Source: CAZGSN01 sp964371655
GTDB taxonomy: Bacteria > Desulfobacterota > Binatia > HRBIN30
NCBI GenBank assembly: GCA_964371655.1
Contig: CAYJOD010000005.1
Location: 1-64,000 of the forward strand
Length of the DNA: 64,000 nucleotides
Reading direction: 5' to 3'
The notes under the pieces were generated by a model, which was given only the letters and a program-made list of their open reading frames with translations, made no database searches and was not told where the DNA came from. The position numbers and the translations under genes are program-made. Shown piece by piece: positions 44,872-53,868 of this stretch; positions within the stretch are counted from its first letter, which is position 1, and each line of letters starts with the position of its first letter.

Positions 44872-46332
44872 TCAGCTGCGCGCCTGCGCACGCCGTTCGA
44901 GCTCGGCGAGCACTCGCGTATGCTCGGCGCGGGTGAGCCGGTAGCGCGACAGGAAGAACAGGGTGCATACCCACAGACCCAGCAGCCCCGGGCCGACGAT
45001 CCAGCCGAGTGCGGTCGCCTGCTCCGGGGCGATCTGCGGCGGTGGCTCCCCGGGATGAGGACGAGGGAACGCGATCAGGTCGAGGGCTGTGCCGGCGAGC
45101 AGCGTGCCCACACCGCTGGCCGCTTTGGCTGAGAAAGCAATCGCGGATGAAAAGATCCCCTCGCGCCGTGTGCCGTGGGCAAGCTCGTTCTGGTCGATCG
45201 TGTCGCTGATCATCGAACCGATCAGGATGCCGATCGACACCGCAAAGGTGACCATGAACGCGACGTGAACGACGAGGGCAGCGAGCAGCTGCGGGCTGCC
45301 GTTCGGGGGCGTCAGGTGTGCGAGGCGCAGAAAGATCGGCAGCGGTCCGATCGCGACGGCGAGGGTCGCGAGGAAAAGAGCCGCGCTGCGTTTGTCGAAG
45401 CGAACACTGATCGGACGCGCCGCCACGACGCCTAGACCGACGCCCACCACGACCCCCGGCACGAACGCGGCCAGCTGCTCGGAGGTGAACTCCCAGAAGT
45501 AGGTGTTCAGGTACAGACCGAAGACTTCCGTGAATGCGCCGGCGACCGACGCGAACAGCGACGCCACCACCAGTGTCCGGTAGGACGGGTTCCCCAGCGC
45601 TTCGCGCACCTCTCCCTCGAGCCGCCGCAGGCTGAAGCGCCCCGCGTGCGGCGGAGACTTGAGTGTCGGGATGAGATGGTGGGTCCCGAGGGCGCACAGC
45701 AGGATCGCGGTCGCGATCATGAGCGCACCGGTAACGGACCAGGCCGCGTAGCCGCTCGGATCCCTCAACCCGTCCGACAACCGACCGCCGGGCGCTAGGA
45801 ACCAAAGGTAGGCGAGGAGGGTGATGGTGCCGCCGCCGATCCAGCCGAACAGGAAGCGGAAGCTCACCAGCGCGGTGCGCTCGTCGTAGTTCGAGGTCAG
45901 CTCGGCGACCATCGAGTTGCTGGGAATCGAGTACAGGGCCATCGACACGCGCACCAGAACCGCGAAGATCGTGAGCCACGCGAACAACCCGAACGTGGAC
46001 AGACCGGCGGGCGGATTGAACAGCAGGACGAAGCAGGTCGCCATCGGCAAAGCGGCGGCGTACATGTACGGATGCCGCCGCCCCCAGCGCGTACGCGTAC
46101 TGTCGGAGAGGGAGCCGATCACCGGATCCATGATCGCGTCGGCGATCAGAGCAACGGCTCCCGCGGCGCCGCCAACCCACCCGGGGAGGCCGAGCACCTG
46201 GTTGTAGTAGAAGAGGAGAAAGGTCTTGAAGGCGGCGTCCTTGACACCCTCGGCGATCGATCCGAACCCGTAACTCAGCTTAGTCGACAGCGGCAGTCGC
46301 AGCGCGCACCCCTCTCCTCGTTGCACCGTCAT
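44872..46332 (-). CDS. GPH-family (MFS-type) sugar/cation symporter
   Basis: A 486-residue transporter of the glycoside-pentoside-hexuronide:cation symporter family with about 12 helices. Recognisable features: KLSYGFGSIAEGVKDAAFKT at the N-terminus, the first-loop motif DAIMDPVIGSLSDSTRTRWGRRHPYM and a later SMISDTIDQNELAHGTRREG motif typical of the family. Substrates include melibiose-like sugars, but lineage members may transport other compounds. ATG 46332 is preferred because the conserved N-terminus follows within about 15 residues. Confidence 0.9.
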   Translation of the reverse strand: MTVQRGEGCALRLPLSTKLSYGFGSIAEGVKDAAFKTFLLFYYNQVLGLPGWVGGAAGAVALIADAIMDPVIGSLSDSTRTRWGRRHPYMYAAALPMATCFVLLFNPPAGLSTFGLFAWLTIFAVLVRVSMALYSIPSNSMVAELTSNYDERTALVSFRFLFGWIGGGTITLLAYLWFLAPGGRLSDGLRDPSGYAAWSVTGALMIATAILLCALGTHHLIPTLKSPPHAGRFSLRRLEGEVREALGNPSYRTLVVASLFASVAGAFTEVFGLYLNTYFWEFTSEQLAAFVPGVVVGVGLGVVAARPISVRFDKRSAALFLATLAVAIGPLPIFLRLAHLTPPNGSPQLLAALVVHVAFMVTFAVSIGILIGSMISDTIDQNELAHGTRREGIFSSAIAFSAKAASGVGTLLAGTALDLIAFPRPHPGEPPPQIAPEQATALGWIVGPGLLGLWVCTLFFLSRYRLTRAEHTRVLAELERRAQARS

Positions 46333-46382
46333 CGCATAGCGCGAGCGGCGCTGGCAACCCAATGCCCGGCGCCGGCTAGTGT

Positions 46383-46748
46383 CTAATTTAGAATCTCGAT
46401 GATGCGGCGCGAGCCAAGAATCCATCCAAGAACGGAAAGAGTGCATAGGGGAAGCGCGACTGGGTCTGGGTTGGCAGAGATCAGAATAAAGATTAGGGGG
46501 ACGAAGATAATCAGTCCGATCCCATTTCCAAGCAGGAGCATTCCCCAGAACACCCGGATCGGTGACCCGATCCTAATCTTTGGAACGAAGAACGCCGCGA
46601 GATTGAGAGCTGGTGACGCAACGATAAGTACAGGAACAATAAATAGGGGTAGTAAGTCGTAGTTGTAGATGCACGCGGGAACAATAATAATTGCCCATCC
46701 TAAAACTGCGGCACTGTTTGCCAGTATGCCAATGGATCGACTCGACAT
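46383..46748 (-). CDS. Small membrane protein, AT-richer than neighbours
   Basis: A 121-residue protein with about four hydrophobic helices (ILANSAAVLGWAIIIVPACI; LLPLFIVPVLIVASPALNLAAFFV; VFWGMLLLGNGIGLIIFVPLIFILI; LPLCTLSVLGWILG). No family assigned. Its base composition is visibly lower in G+C than flanking genes and it lies beside a long hairpin and gene fragments, so it may be imported. ATG 46748 used; an earlier in-frame start at 46823 is less likely. Confidence 0.6.
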   Translation of the reverse strand: MSSRSIGILANSAAVLGWAIIIVPACIYNYDLLPLFIVPVLIVASPALNLAAFFVPKIRIGSPIRVFWGMLLLGNGIGLIIFVPLIFILISANPDPVALPLCTLSVLGWILGSRRIIEILN

Positions 46749-46810
46749 ATTCGGTTCATGCTCAATGGCAGAACCGCGTCCGCCCCTCAACCACCACGCG
46801 GAATCTGGGG

Positions 46811-46865
46811 ACGTAGCGCGCAATTGGAGGAATTGGTTTTCATATCCTCCAATTGTGCGCTACGT
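46811..46865. repeat. Long near-perfect hairpin
   Basis: Arms of 21 bases (ACGTAGCGCGCAATTGGAGGA and complement, one mismatch) with a 13-base loop. Lies at the 3' end of the DUF5615 fragment. Confidence 0.75.
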
Positions 46866-47007
46866 TTCTCGATTCCTCTGCCTCGATGATCTCCGGATCC
46901 TCGGCCCGCGCCAGCCCGATGTCCCGCGCGTGTCGGCAAGAATGCCCAGCCGCTACCAATCGTGGAGCCAACTGGGGCAGCACGTTCATGTTCAGCAGCA
47001 GCCTCAC
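46840..47007 (-). pseudogene. DUF5615 (PIN-like) N-terminal fragment
   Basis: The minus-strand frame reads VRLLLNMNVLPQLAPRLVAAGHSCRHARDIGL then ARAEDPEIIEAE, the opening of DUF5615 PIN-like proteins (normally LLLDENLPPRL... ending with a conserved TRD motif). The catalytic first Asp of LLDEN is replaced by Asn/Met and the second half is missing, interrupted by the hairpin at 46811-46865. Remnant of a toxin-type gene. Confidence 0.55.
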
Positions 47008-47160
47008 GCTGCCGCTTCTGCGCGCGGTACATGTGCTCCTGCATCGCGGGGAGCCACCGTTCTCACCCGCTCGTTGGAACTCCGAAGGGGAACCTACGAC
47101 AGGGGAACCTGAGACGCCTTGCATCCCGTAGGGCAGGCTCAGTACACTGCCGCCATTGGC

Positions 47161-47541
47161 ATGATCGACCCGGAGAAACAGATTGCGTACTGGCGGCAAG
47201 GGGCCGAGGAAGACTGTACCGTCGCGCGCGAACTTCTGGATCGAGGACACACCCGCCATGCGCTGTTCCTTTGTCACCTGGCGCTGGAGAAGGTGCTCAA
47301 GGCTCACGTGTGCAGGAAGACCCAGGATCTGGCACCGCGCATTCACAACCTGACGCGCCTCGCCGAGGTCGCTGGCGTCGGTCTTCCGGACAACTACCGC
47401 GATCTGTTGGCGGACATGAATGCATTCAACATCGAGGGGCGGTATCCGGACCTGCTCGTGCCGCCGCCGAGCCTGACCGACGCGCGTCGCTACGCCACTC
47501 GGGCGGAGGAGGTATTGCAATGGTTGCTCAGCCAGTTGTGA
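47161..47541 (+). CDS. HEPN-domain protein (pair 3)
   Basis: A 126-residue HEPN protein of the PF05168 type, beginning with the typical YWRQGAEEDCTVARELLDRG and HALFLCHLALEKVLKAH helix, later RIHNLTRLAE and MNAFNIEGRYPD. It is followed and overlapped by a nucleotidyltransferase, the HEPN-first order. Such pairs behave as toxin-antitoxin or substrate-modifying pairs. Confidence 0.88.
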   Translation: MIDPEKQIAYWRQGAEEDCTVARELLDRGHTRHALFLCHLALEKVLKAHVCRKTQDLAPRIHNLTRLAEVAGVGLPDNYRDLLADMNAFNIEGRYPDLLVPPPSLTDARRYATRAEEVLQWLLSQL

Positions 47542-47861
47542 GAGCCGTGGAAGGTTATATTCAAGCCCTGCAGCGCAATGGCATTGCAATCCGTTTCGCG
47601 GTGGTGTTCGGCTCTCAAGTCACCGGAACAACCGATCAGTGGAGCGACATCGATGTGATCATAGTCTCTCCCCTCTTCGATCTGCCGCGGCGCCGCACCG
47701 ATGTCGATCTCCTGTGGCGCGTGGCGGCACGCACGGACAGCCGGATCGAGCCCGTGGCATGCGGAGAACGACAGTGGCACGAAGACACATCCAGCGCGAT
47801 CATCGAGATCGCACGACGGCAGGGAGAAGTGATCCCTGACCCGACTCTTCCCCACATTTAG
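47520..47861 (+). CDS. Nucleotidyltransferase-domain protein (pair 3)
   Basis: A 113-residue minimal nucleotidyltransferase with FGSQVTGTTDQWSDIDVIIVS (G-S-x10-D-x-D, about residues 31-51) and a third-Asp-like segment RTDVDLLW. It starts at ATG 47520 inside the HEPN gene (22-base overlap) with GGAGGAGG upstream. Partner of the HEPN protein at 47161-47541. Confidence 0.85.
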   Translation: MVAQPVVRAVEGYIQALQRNGIAIRFAVVFGSQVTGTTDQWSDIDVIIVSPLFDLPRRRTDVDLLWRVAARTDSRIEPVACGERQWHEDTSSAIIEIARRQGEVIPDPTLPHI

Positions 47862-47974
47862 GTGCACAACACCAGCTTGTCCTGAACGCCGTCGAAGGGG
47901 GCGCATCTGTCACAGCAGAGGACAATCGAGGTTTTCGGGCTGAACCGACGCGTCAGCGCCGAACTAGCGCAGGC
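47862..47974. other. Convergent intergenic region
   Basis: Between the nucleotidyltransferase stop and the molybdoenzyme stop. A word TTGTCCTGAACGCCGTCGAA resembles a dispersed repeat in GC-rich bacteria. No perfect terminator seen. Confidence 0.3.
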
Positions 47975-50866
47975 TTAATGAGCCTTCGCCTTCTCCACAT
48001 CCACTCTCGTTCCCCTGTCGGTGCATCCGGGCTGGCCCATCATCACCATGGGTTGCAGGTGAAAGTACCCGCCGGCCAGCTGGATCGGATTCAATGGGCT
48101 TGGCGTCAGGACTTGATCGGATCTCCCATCCTTGAACTGAAACGGCTCCCAGGCGTGGTAGATGACGACCTGACCGGGCTTGAGTGCGGGTGAGGGCATG
48201 GCGTGGACTTGGAACTCGCCGATGTCGTTGTAGACCCGCACCAGATCGCCGTCGCCGATCGCACGCGTCTTGGCATCGGCGGCGCTGATGTACATCAACG
48301 GCCCGCCTCTCTGCAGTTGCAGCAGCTTCTTGTGATCACGCCAGGCGGCGTGAATCGACCAACGGTTGTGCCCGCTCGTCATCCGTAATGGATAGGTGCC
48401 ACCAATCGGCGGATCATCCTTGTGCACGGGCAGGACCTCGCCCATCTCCTGGAAGAAGGGGTGATCGATGTAGAACTGCAGACGCCGCGTCAGCGTCGGC
48501 CACGGCACCTTGTCCTGGACGTGCCAGCTGTTGGCCACGATGGTCTGGTGCTTTTCGATATCCGCAGAGTTGCCGATACAGACCGGTCCCAGGCCTACGC
48601 CAGTAAAACGCTCAAAACCCTTTTCCTTCAGCTCTTGCCAGCTGGTGCGATTCAGATTGGTAGTCACCTCCAGGATCTCCTGGAGCATGTCCTGCGCGTT
48701 GTCCTCGGTGAAACGTCCTTGGAAAGTGAAGTCGTCGTAGCATTCATCCAAGCGCCGTTGCTCGCCGTGGCGATCGCGATACGAGCTGACGCCGCGTTGC
48801 TTTGCGAGCGCCTGAATCTTCTTCAGCAACAGACAGTGAAACTGCCAATCGGTTTTCGACTCACGAATGGGCCTGACGGCTTCGGTCGTCGGGTGGCTAA
48901 ACGGCGCCAGGGCGTTGCCCCAAGTGATATCGTCCTTTTCGTAGTAGCCCGCCGCCGGCAGCACATAGTCGCTGTAGCGAGCGGTGTTGCTCATGCGCAG
49001 CTCCAAGGTGACCAAGAGGTCCAGCTTGGGCAGCATGTGCTCGATCATCTTGTGGTAGCCGCGAACGCGGCGGAACGCGTTGCCGCCGACCGCGAAGAGG
49101 ATGCGCGGCGGCGTCTTGGGCACGAACTGCCACCCCTTCTGAACCGCCTCCTGCAGGTAGTCGTCGAACTCGCGCTTGAGATCCGGGTCCCAACGCTTGG
49201 CGTCACCGTAGAGCTCCTTCAGGCCACCGTGTTCGTAATGAAACAGCGAGGTGCTGACGATGTTGCCACGGGCGTAATCCTCGCGGGCGAAATGATAGAC
49301 GATCATTTCATTCGAATACCCGGCCAGCTTCAGTCGCAGCATCGCAGCCGCGTTGTGCGCCGCGATGAGGCCGACCCCGACCTTGGGTGCGTACTTGCCA
49401 TTGGCGATCGTCAGCGGATCGGCACCGGACACGCTGAGCATGGGGACGGCCGAGTAACTCGCACCGCGGCGCCCGAAGTGACCGGTCAGAGCGAACAGAA
49501 GCAGGATGCTGCGCTCCATCTCCAGACCGTGGTAGTGCTTCGACAGGCCGGTCTGACAAACATTTGAGCACGCCTTGGCGTTGGCGATTCGCCGCGCCAG
49601 CTTGCGGACGTTGGCAGCCTTGATGCTGGTGATCGGCTCGGTTTGCTCCGGAGTGTAAGCTTTGAGCTGCCCTTTGAGTCGTTCGAACACGGTCGTGACC
49701 TGCACGGTGCCGGTGAGGGTTCTGACATCGAACACACCCTCTAGTGCCGGCTTGATGCCACCCAATGCCAAACTGCGCTTGGGTGCTTCGACGACTGTGT
49801 TGGTGGCGGTATCGAAGACATAGAACACATCGTCGGCGCCACCTGCGTGCAGATCACTCGCGCGCAAGAAGCGCTCGCTGTCGACGCGCACCAGGAGCGG
49901 CATGTCGGTCTGCTCCGCCATGAACTCGGGCTTGTAGAGTTTCTCCTCGACGACGACCTGCGCCATCGACAGTGCCAGCGCCGCATCGCTGCCGATGTTC
50001 ACCGATACCCATTCGTCGGCATGGATGGCGGAGGGGCTGAAGTCGGGCGCCACCGTGACAATGTAGGCGCCTTTGTAGCGCGCCTCCCAAATGAAGTGGG
50101 CATTGGGAATATGGGTGTAGATCGGATTGCCGCCCCAGATCAGGATCAAGTCACTGTAGAGCAGATCGTCCATCGAGCTGGTGAAGATGAGCTTGCCCGT
50201 CGTGGTGGTGACGCCGGGCGCGTGATCGCCCATTTCGCATGTGTTCTCGAAGATCGGGGTATCGAGCAGATACGCGGTACGGGTGAGGCCGAGACTGTGG
50301 CAGCCGTTGCTCGAGGCGGAGCCGAGATCCCAGTAGATCGAACCGGGACCATCCGCTTCGGAGATCATGGCATCGATAACCTTGCCGGCAATCTCCGTGA
50401 GCGCTTCGTCCCACGTGATCCGCTTCCATTTGCCCTCACCGCGTTCGCCAACCCGTTTCAACGGCACGGTGAGACGGGACTGATCGTACATGCGGTCGCT
50501 GTAGCAAGCGCCCTTCTGGCAACCGCGAGGATTGAAGTCGGGGACATCAGGATTGGTCTGCTCGTAGTGGGCGAGCTGCTCCTCGCGCCAGACAACGCCG
50601 TCCTTGACGTAGACATTCCAGGCGCAGCGTTGAAAGCCACAGTTGGAATGATGGGTACCGCGAACCACACGATCCCAGGTCCACTTCTGCCGATAGATGT
50701 CCTCCACACTGCGATAGGTGATGTCGCGGAACCCGTTGAGCATCGCAGTTGCGTCGGTGCCGACGGCACTCTCGGCTGCTGTGGCGAAACGGAGATTGAG
50801 AAGAGTCAAAGCGGCGGTGCTGCCGGTTGCCTTGAGAAAACCTCTTCGGGTCAGCCTGCGATCCAT
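47975..50866 (-). CDS. Tat-exported molybdopterin oxidoreductase, type II DMSO-reductase family catalytic subunit
   Basis: A 963-residue catalytic subunit that should bind bis-MGD molybdenum cofactor and one Fe-S cluster. The Tat signal RRGFLKATG is at residues 7-15. An HxxNCGFQRC...GCQKGAC cluster motif (about 72-122) and a molybdenum-ligand-type Asp in CEMGDHAPG (about 215) place it with EbdA/steroid C25 dehydrogenase/nitrate-perchlorate-type enzymes; PNAHFIWEARYKGAYIVTVAPDFS and the C-terminal TSGHNRWSIHA region fit. The natural substrate, reduction or hydroxylation, is unknown. No Fe-S beta, haem gamma or chaperone gene is adjacent, which is unusual. Confidence 0.9.
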   Translation of the reverse strand: MDRRLTRRGFLKATGSTAALTLLNLRFATAAESAVGTDATAMLNGFRDITYRSVEDIYRQKWTWDRVVRGTHHSNCGFQRCAWNVYVKDGVVWREEQLAHYEQTNPDVPDFNPRGCQKGACYSDRMYDQSRLTVPLKRVGERGEGKWKRITWDEALTEIAGKVIDAMISEADGPGSIYWDLGSASSNGCHSLGLTRTAYLLDTPIFENTCEMGDHAPGVTTTTGKLIFTSSMDDLLYSDLILIWGGNPIYTHIPNAHFIWEARYKGAYIVTVAPDFSPSAIHADEWVSVNIGSDAALALSMAQVVVEEKLYKPEFMAEQTDMPLLVRVDSERFLRASDLHAGGADDVFYVFDTATNTVVEAPKRSLALGGIKPALEGVFDVRTLTGTVQVTTVFERLKGQLKAYTPEQTEPITSIKAANVRKLARRIANAKACSNVCQTGLSKHYHGLEMERSILLLFALTGHFGRRGASYSAVPMLSVSGADPLTIANGKYAPKVGVGLIAAHNAAAMLRLKLAGYSNEMIVYHFAREDYARGNIVSTSLFHYEHGGLKELYGDAKRWDPDLKREFDDYLQEAVQKGWQFVPKTPPRILFAVGGNAFRRVRGYHKMIEHMLPKLDLLVTLELRMSNTARYSDYVLPAAGYYEKDDITWGNALAPFSHPTTEAVRPIRESKTDWQFHCLLLKKIQALAKQRGVSSYRDRHGEQRRLDECYDDFTFQGRFTEDNAQDMLQEILEVTTNLNRTSWQELKEKGFERFTGVGLGPVCIGNSADIEKHQTIVANSWHVQDKVPWPTLTRRLQFYIDHPFFQEMGEVLPVHKDDPPIGGTYPLRMTSGHNRWSIHAAWRDHKKLLQLQRGGPLMYISAADAKTRAIGDGDLVRVYNDIGEFQVHAMPSPALKPGQVVIYHAWEPFQFKDGRSDQVLTPSPLNPIQLAGGYFHLQPMVMMGQPGCTDRGTRVDVEKAKAH

Positions 50867-50930
50867 GCAAGTCTCTTACGGGGCCGCGTCGCCGGGAGAT
50901 AGTAGAGGCACGCTCCCCTCTCTCCCTGAA

Positions 50931-51076
50931 GGGGGCTTTGCACAAGAGCTCAATCTCACCGCGACGACCGACTCGTCATGCCGGCGAAAGCCGGCATCCA
51001 GGCTCTGCGGATGGCTGGATCCCGGCTTTCGCCGGGATGACGGCTGAGCAATTCTGAGCTTTTGCGCAAAGCCCCC
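50931..51076. repeat. Nested paired inverted repeat
   Basis: Outer arms GGGGGCTTTGCACAAGAGCT (50931) and complement (51051-51076); inner arms carry CGTCATGCCGGCGAAAGCCG and complement, a REP-like sequence known from many GC-rich genomes. Confidence 0.8.
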
Positions 51077-51100
51077 TGGAGAGTGTCGATAAACCCGAAT

Positions 51101-51202
51101 GGAAAACCGGAAACGGAAAACAGGAGACCGGAAACCGGGCAATGCTCAGGCAGAAAGACCGGTTTTCCATTTTCGGTTTCCGGTTTCTGATTTTCCGTTC
51201 TC
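51101..51202. repeat. Paired inverted repeat, GGAAACGGAAAAC type
   Basis: Left 51101-51140 made of GGAAAACCGGAAACGGAAAA units, right 51159-51202 made of the complement. Low-complexity arms like the other paired elements. Confidence 0.75.
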
Positions 51203-51304
51203 CGAGTGGTGGCATGTTGCGTAGAACATCGATAGTCTCCGCGGGAGAAGGTTAGGGTTCTTCGTCGGGTCTGCATTTCTTCGCTGAGCTTCCGACTCCC
51301 GACC

Positions 51305-52120
51305 CTAGGGTGCACCACGCTCCAGGTAGCGTTGCGTAAACAGGTCGTCGGCGAGCTTGGTGTTGAACTGCACCTCGTCGAGGGTGACCACGGTATGCGA
51401 ACCCTTCTTTAGGTTGCGCATCTCGATGCGGTACGGCGTCGGGATCGCGCCGACGTCGCGCAGGTCGTCGGTGGTCAGCACTTTGACATTGCTGCCGGAG
51501 CCGTCGAAGAAGGCGAGCTTGCGCGCCACCAGGCGGTCGCGATCGAGGTTGAGCACGATCTTCTTGTACGGCGTGTCGTCCTGTTTGGGTTGCAGCTCGA
51601 TCCCGTAGCAGGGGCGACCGGCAATGGTTTCGTCGTTGCCGCGCACGCTCGGTCCCTCGGCTTCGGTCCAGCGCAAGATCTTGGCGACGATCTCGAGATC
51701 GCGGTAGCTGAAGTCGGTGCCAACGAAGCTCTCGTCTTTCACACGTGCGGCGATCTGACGGGTGCGCCGGAATTCAGGAAGGTACAGCCACTGATCATCG
51801 TCGCGGCCACGATGCGACCATTGCAGGAAGCCGGTGCCTCTCACCTCGGCTGGCGCCAGTATAAATGACAGGGTCTTTTCCTCGTCGACCGTGGCGCGTT
51901 TGGTGAAGACTTGGATCTGGCGCTGGCGCTGATCGCCACCGGCGTCGAAGGCCTGCAGGGTCATGCGCTCGATGCGGTTGTCCCACTTGCGCTCGCCATC
52001 TTCCAGGGCCTTGGCACGGTCGAGGATCTCCCGTGCCGTGAGCGCGGCCGCCGGCAACGCCGGCAGCGAAACCAGAACGAGAAGAACGGCGACTCTCAAG
52101 CTGTGCTTGCGCATGCGCAT
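51305..52120 (-). CDS. LolA-like outer-membrane lipoprotein-sorting protein
   Basis: A 271-residue exported protein with signal peptide (VAVLLVLVSLPALPAAALT). It belongs to the LolA-like/LppX_LprAFG-fold group annotated as outer-membrane lipoprotein-sorting proteins (motifs LQWSHRGRDDDQWLYLPEFRRTRQI; SFVGTDFSYRDLE). In many genomes such a protein is encoded with a DUF1302 barrel and an MMPL/RND transporter, suggesting lipid transport across the periplasm. Here the DUF1302-like gene is divergent and no RND gene is present. The start could be two codons later (52114), where the ribosome-binding site spacing is better. Confidence 0.85.
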   Translation of the reverse strand: MRMRKHSLRVAVLLVLVSLPALPAAALTAREILDRAKALEDGERKWDNRIERMTLQAFDAGGDQRQRQIQVFTKRATVDEEKTLSFILAPAEVRGTGFLQWSHRGRDDDQWLYLPEFRRTRQIAARVKDESFVGTDFSYRDLEIVAKILRWTEAEGPSVRGNDETIAGRPCYGIELQPKQDDTPYKKIVLNLDRDRLVARKLAFFDGSGSNVKVLTTDDLRDVGAIPTPYRIEMRNLKKGSHTVVTLDEVQFNTKLADDLFTQRYLERGAP

Positions 52121-52309
52121 CCCCCTGCGATTGGAGTTTGACGGCGCAGCGATACTTCAGACAGGCACCAATATGCAAGCGCTGGATGTGTCGGGGCGCC
52201 ACGGGGTTCCCGCCCATCCCCGGGCGCGTGGCTGCGCGCCCAGGACAGGCTCCTCGCCGCTTTACTCGCGCCGACATGACAAGGTACAAGCTCACGCATG
52301 GGGGGTACG

Positions 52310-53848
52310 ATGCCCACACGTTGGTTGGTGATCCTCGCTGTCACGGCACTGTTCAGCGCACCGCCCTTCACTGCCGCGGCGACGCCTTCCGCTCCGCGTT
52401 GGTCGATTGGCGGATACGTCGAAGGCTACCGCATTGCCGAGGTCGATCACGCCACGCAGCGCCAACGCCCGGCCGCGATCGTCGATCTGAACCTACGCTC
52501 CGAGATCGCACCGCAACTTCGCTTCTTTCTGGACACACGCGCGATCGCCGGCGGCACCCCGGAGCATGCCGACGGCTTCGGCGTCTTCAACTTGAGTGAC
52601 ACCTTTCAAAACATCTCCCCGAGCCTGGAGATCGAGGAGGGGTACTTCGACATCCTGCTGCCCGATCTCGACGTGCGCATCGGCAAGCAGCGCTTTGCGT
52701 GGGGACGACTCGACCTCTTCCGACCCACCGACGTGCTCAACCCGCGACGCTTCAACGATCCTTTCGTTATCGAGGATGAAGACGCCAAGATCGGGATCCC
52801 GGCGGTCAAGCTGGCGTACTACGTTCCGGCTTCGGTGCTCGCCGACACCAGCGTCACTCTGGCGTGGGTGCCGGTGCCGATTCCGTTTCGCTTCCCGTTG
52901 CCGGAGGAACGCTGGTTCCCCGCCTCCGCCAACGTTCCCAGCGCCGTGGTCATCCCGAAAGATTTCTTCGGGCTGGATTCGGGTTCGACGATCGTACCGC
53001 GCCTACACACCGAGAACGCGCCGCCGGCGTACCAACTCGATGAAGGTGCTGTGGCCCTGCACGTGGACGGGGCGGTTCGTGGTGCGCAGTGGTCGCTGAG
53101 CTACTACGACGGTCCCGAGACGACAGCCGCCTTCCACTTCTCGACATCGGTGTACTCGCCGAGCGCGAGAGAGAAGATTCGCAACGGCCAGCGGCCGACG
53201 ATTCCTGGCGGTGATCTGCAGCAGCTGATGGCCGACGCCACCCTGCGCCCGCTGCACAGCCGCATGCGTCTGGTCGGCGGCGATCTGGCTGTGCCCTGGG
53301 GCGGCTTCACGACACGTTTCGAGGCCGCCTTCGGCTTCGATCGCATGCTGCCGCGCTCCACCGACAGCTTGCTGAGCCTGGGCAATATCCACGACAGGGT
53401 CGGACCGGTGATCCTCGACGTGGTCGATACGATCCTCGCCGGCGATGCCGCCGGGCTCGATCTCGGCGAGCTGTTCGTCAAACGCGATCGCTTCGAGTGG
53501 GGCGCCGGGCTCGATTACGTCATCGACGGGTGGATTCCGTTGCTGCAGGTGAACCAAGCCGTCGTCACCAACAACGACGGCACCAAGCTCCTGGTGAGCG
53601 ACACTGACACGCGCATCCTGGTGGCGTTGCGCAAGCTCCTCATGGGCGATCGCTTCAAGATCGATCTCGTCGCTTTCCAGGGTATCGAGCGCAGCTACAC
53701 GACCGCCCTCGCACGCTTCAGCTTTGCCATCACCGACCACCTGCGCGCACGCTGCGGCTACGTCCTCATCGCCGGCACGCGCCAAAGCGTCATCGGCCAG
53801 TACCAGGATCTCGACGAGGCCTTCTTTCAGGTGCGCTATTCGTTTTAG
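52310..53848 (+). CDS. DUF1302-like outer-membrane beta-barrel protein
   Basis: A 512-residue outer-membrane protein: signal peptide (LVILAVTALFSAPPFTAAA), then many alternating strands and a C-terminal FFQVRYSF ending in Phe as in barrel proteins. The segment DVRIGKQRFAWGRLDLFRPTDVLNPR is the family hallmark of DUF1302/related long-chain substrate or hopanoid/lipid-associated proteins. The divergent neighbour is the LolA-like protein, and together they may move lipids or hydrophobic compounds. ATG 52310 follows a GGGGGGTAC purine run; ATG 52298 is an alternative. Confidence 0.82.
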   Translation: MPTRWLVILAVTALFSAPPFTAAATPSAPRWSIGGYVEGYRIAEVDHATQRQRPAAIVDLNLRSEIAPQLRFFLDTRAIAGGTPEHADGFGVFNLSDTFQNISPSLEIEEGYFDILLPDLDVRIGKQRFAWGRLDLFRPTDVLNPRRFNDPFVIEDEDAKIGIPAVKLAYYVPASVLADTSVTLAWVPVPIPFRFPLPEERWFPASANVPSAVVIPKDFFGLDSGSTIVPRLHTENAPPAYQLDEGAVALHVDGAVRGAQWSLSYYDGPETTAAFHFSTSVYSPSAREKIRNGQRPTIPGGDLQQLMADATLRPLHSRMRLVGGDLAVPWGGFTTRFEAAFGFDRMLPRSTDSLLSLGNIHDRVGPVILDVVDTILAGDAAGLDLGELFVKRDRFEWGAGLDYVIDGWIPLLQVNQAVVTNNDGTKLLVSDTDTRILVALRKLLMGDRFKIDLVAFQGIERSYTTALARFSFAITDHLRARCGYVLIAGTRQSVIGQYQDLDEAFFQVRYSF

Positions 53849-53868
53849 GATCCGACCGATCGGTCCGA

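Larger units (their letters stand above)
50867..51304. other. Intergenic region with two paired inverted repeats
   Basis: The 437-base gap is made up mostly of the elements at 50931-51076 and 51101-51202. No gene is supported. Confidence 0.6.
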
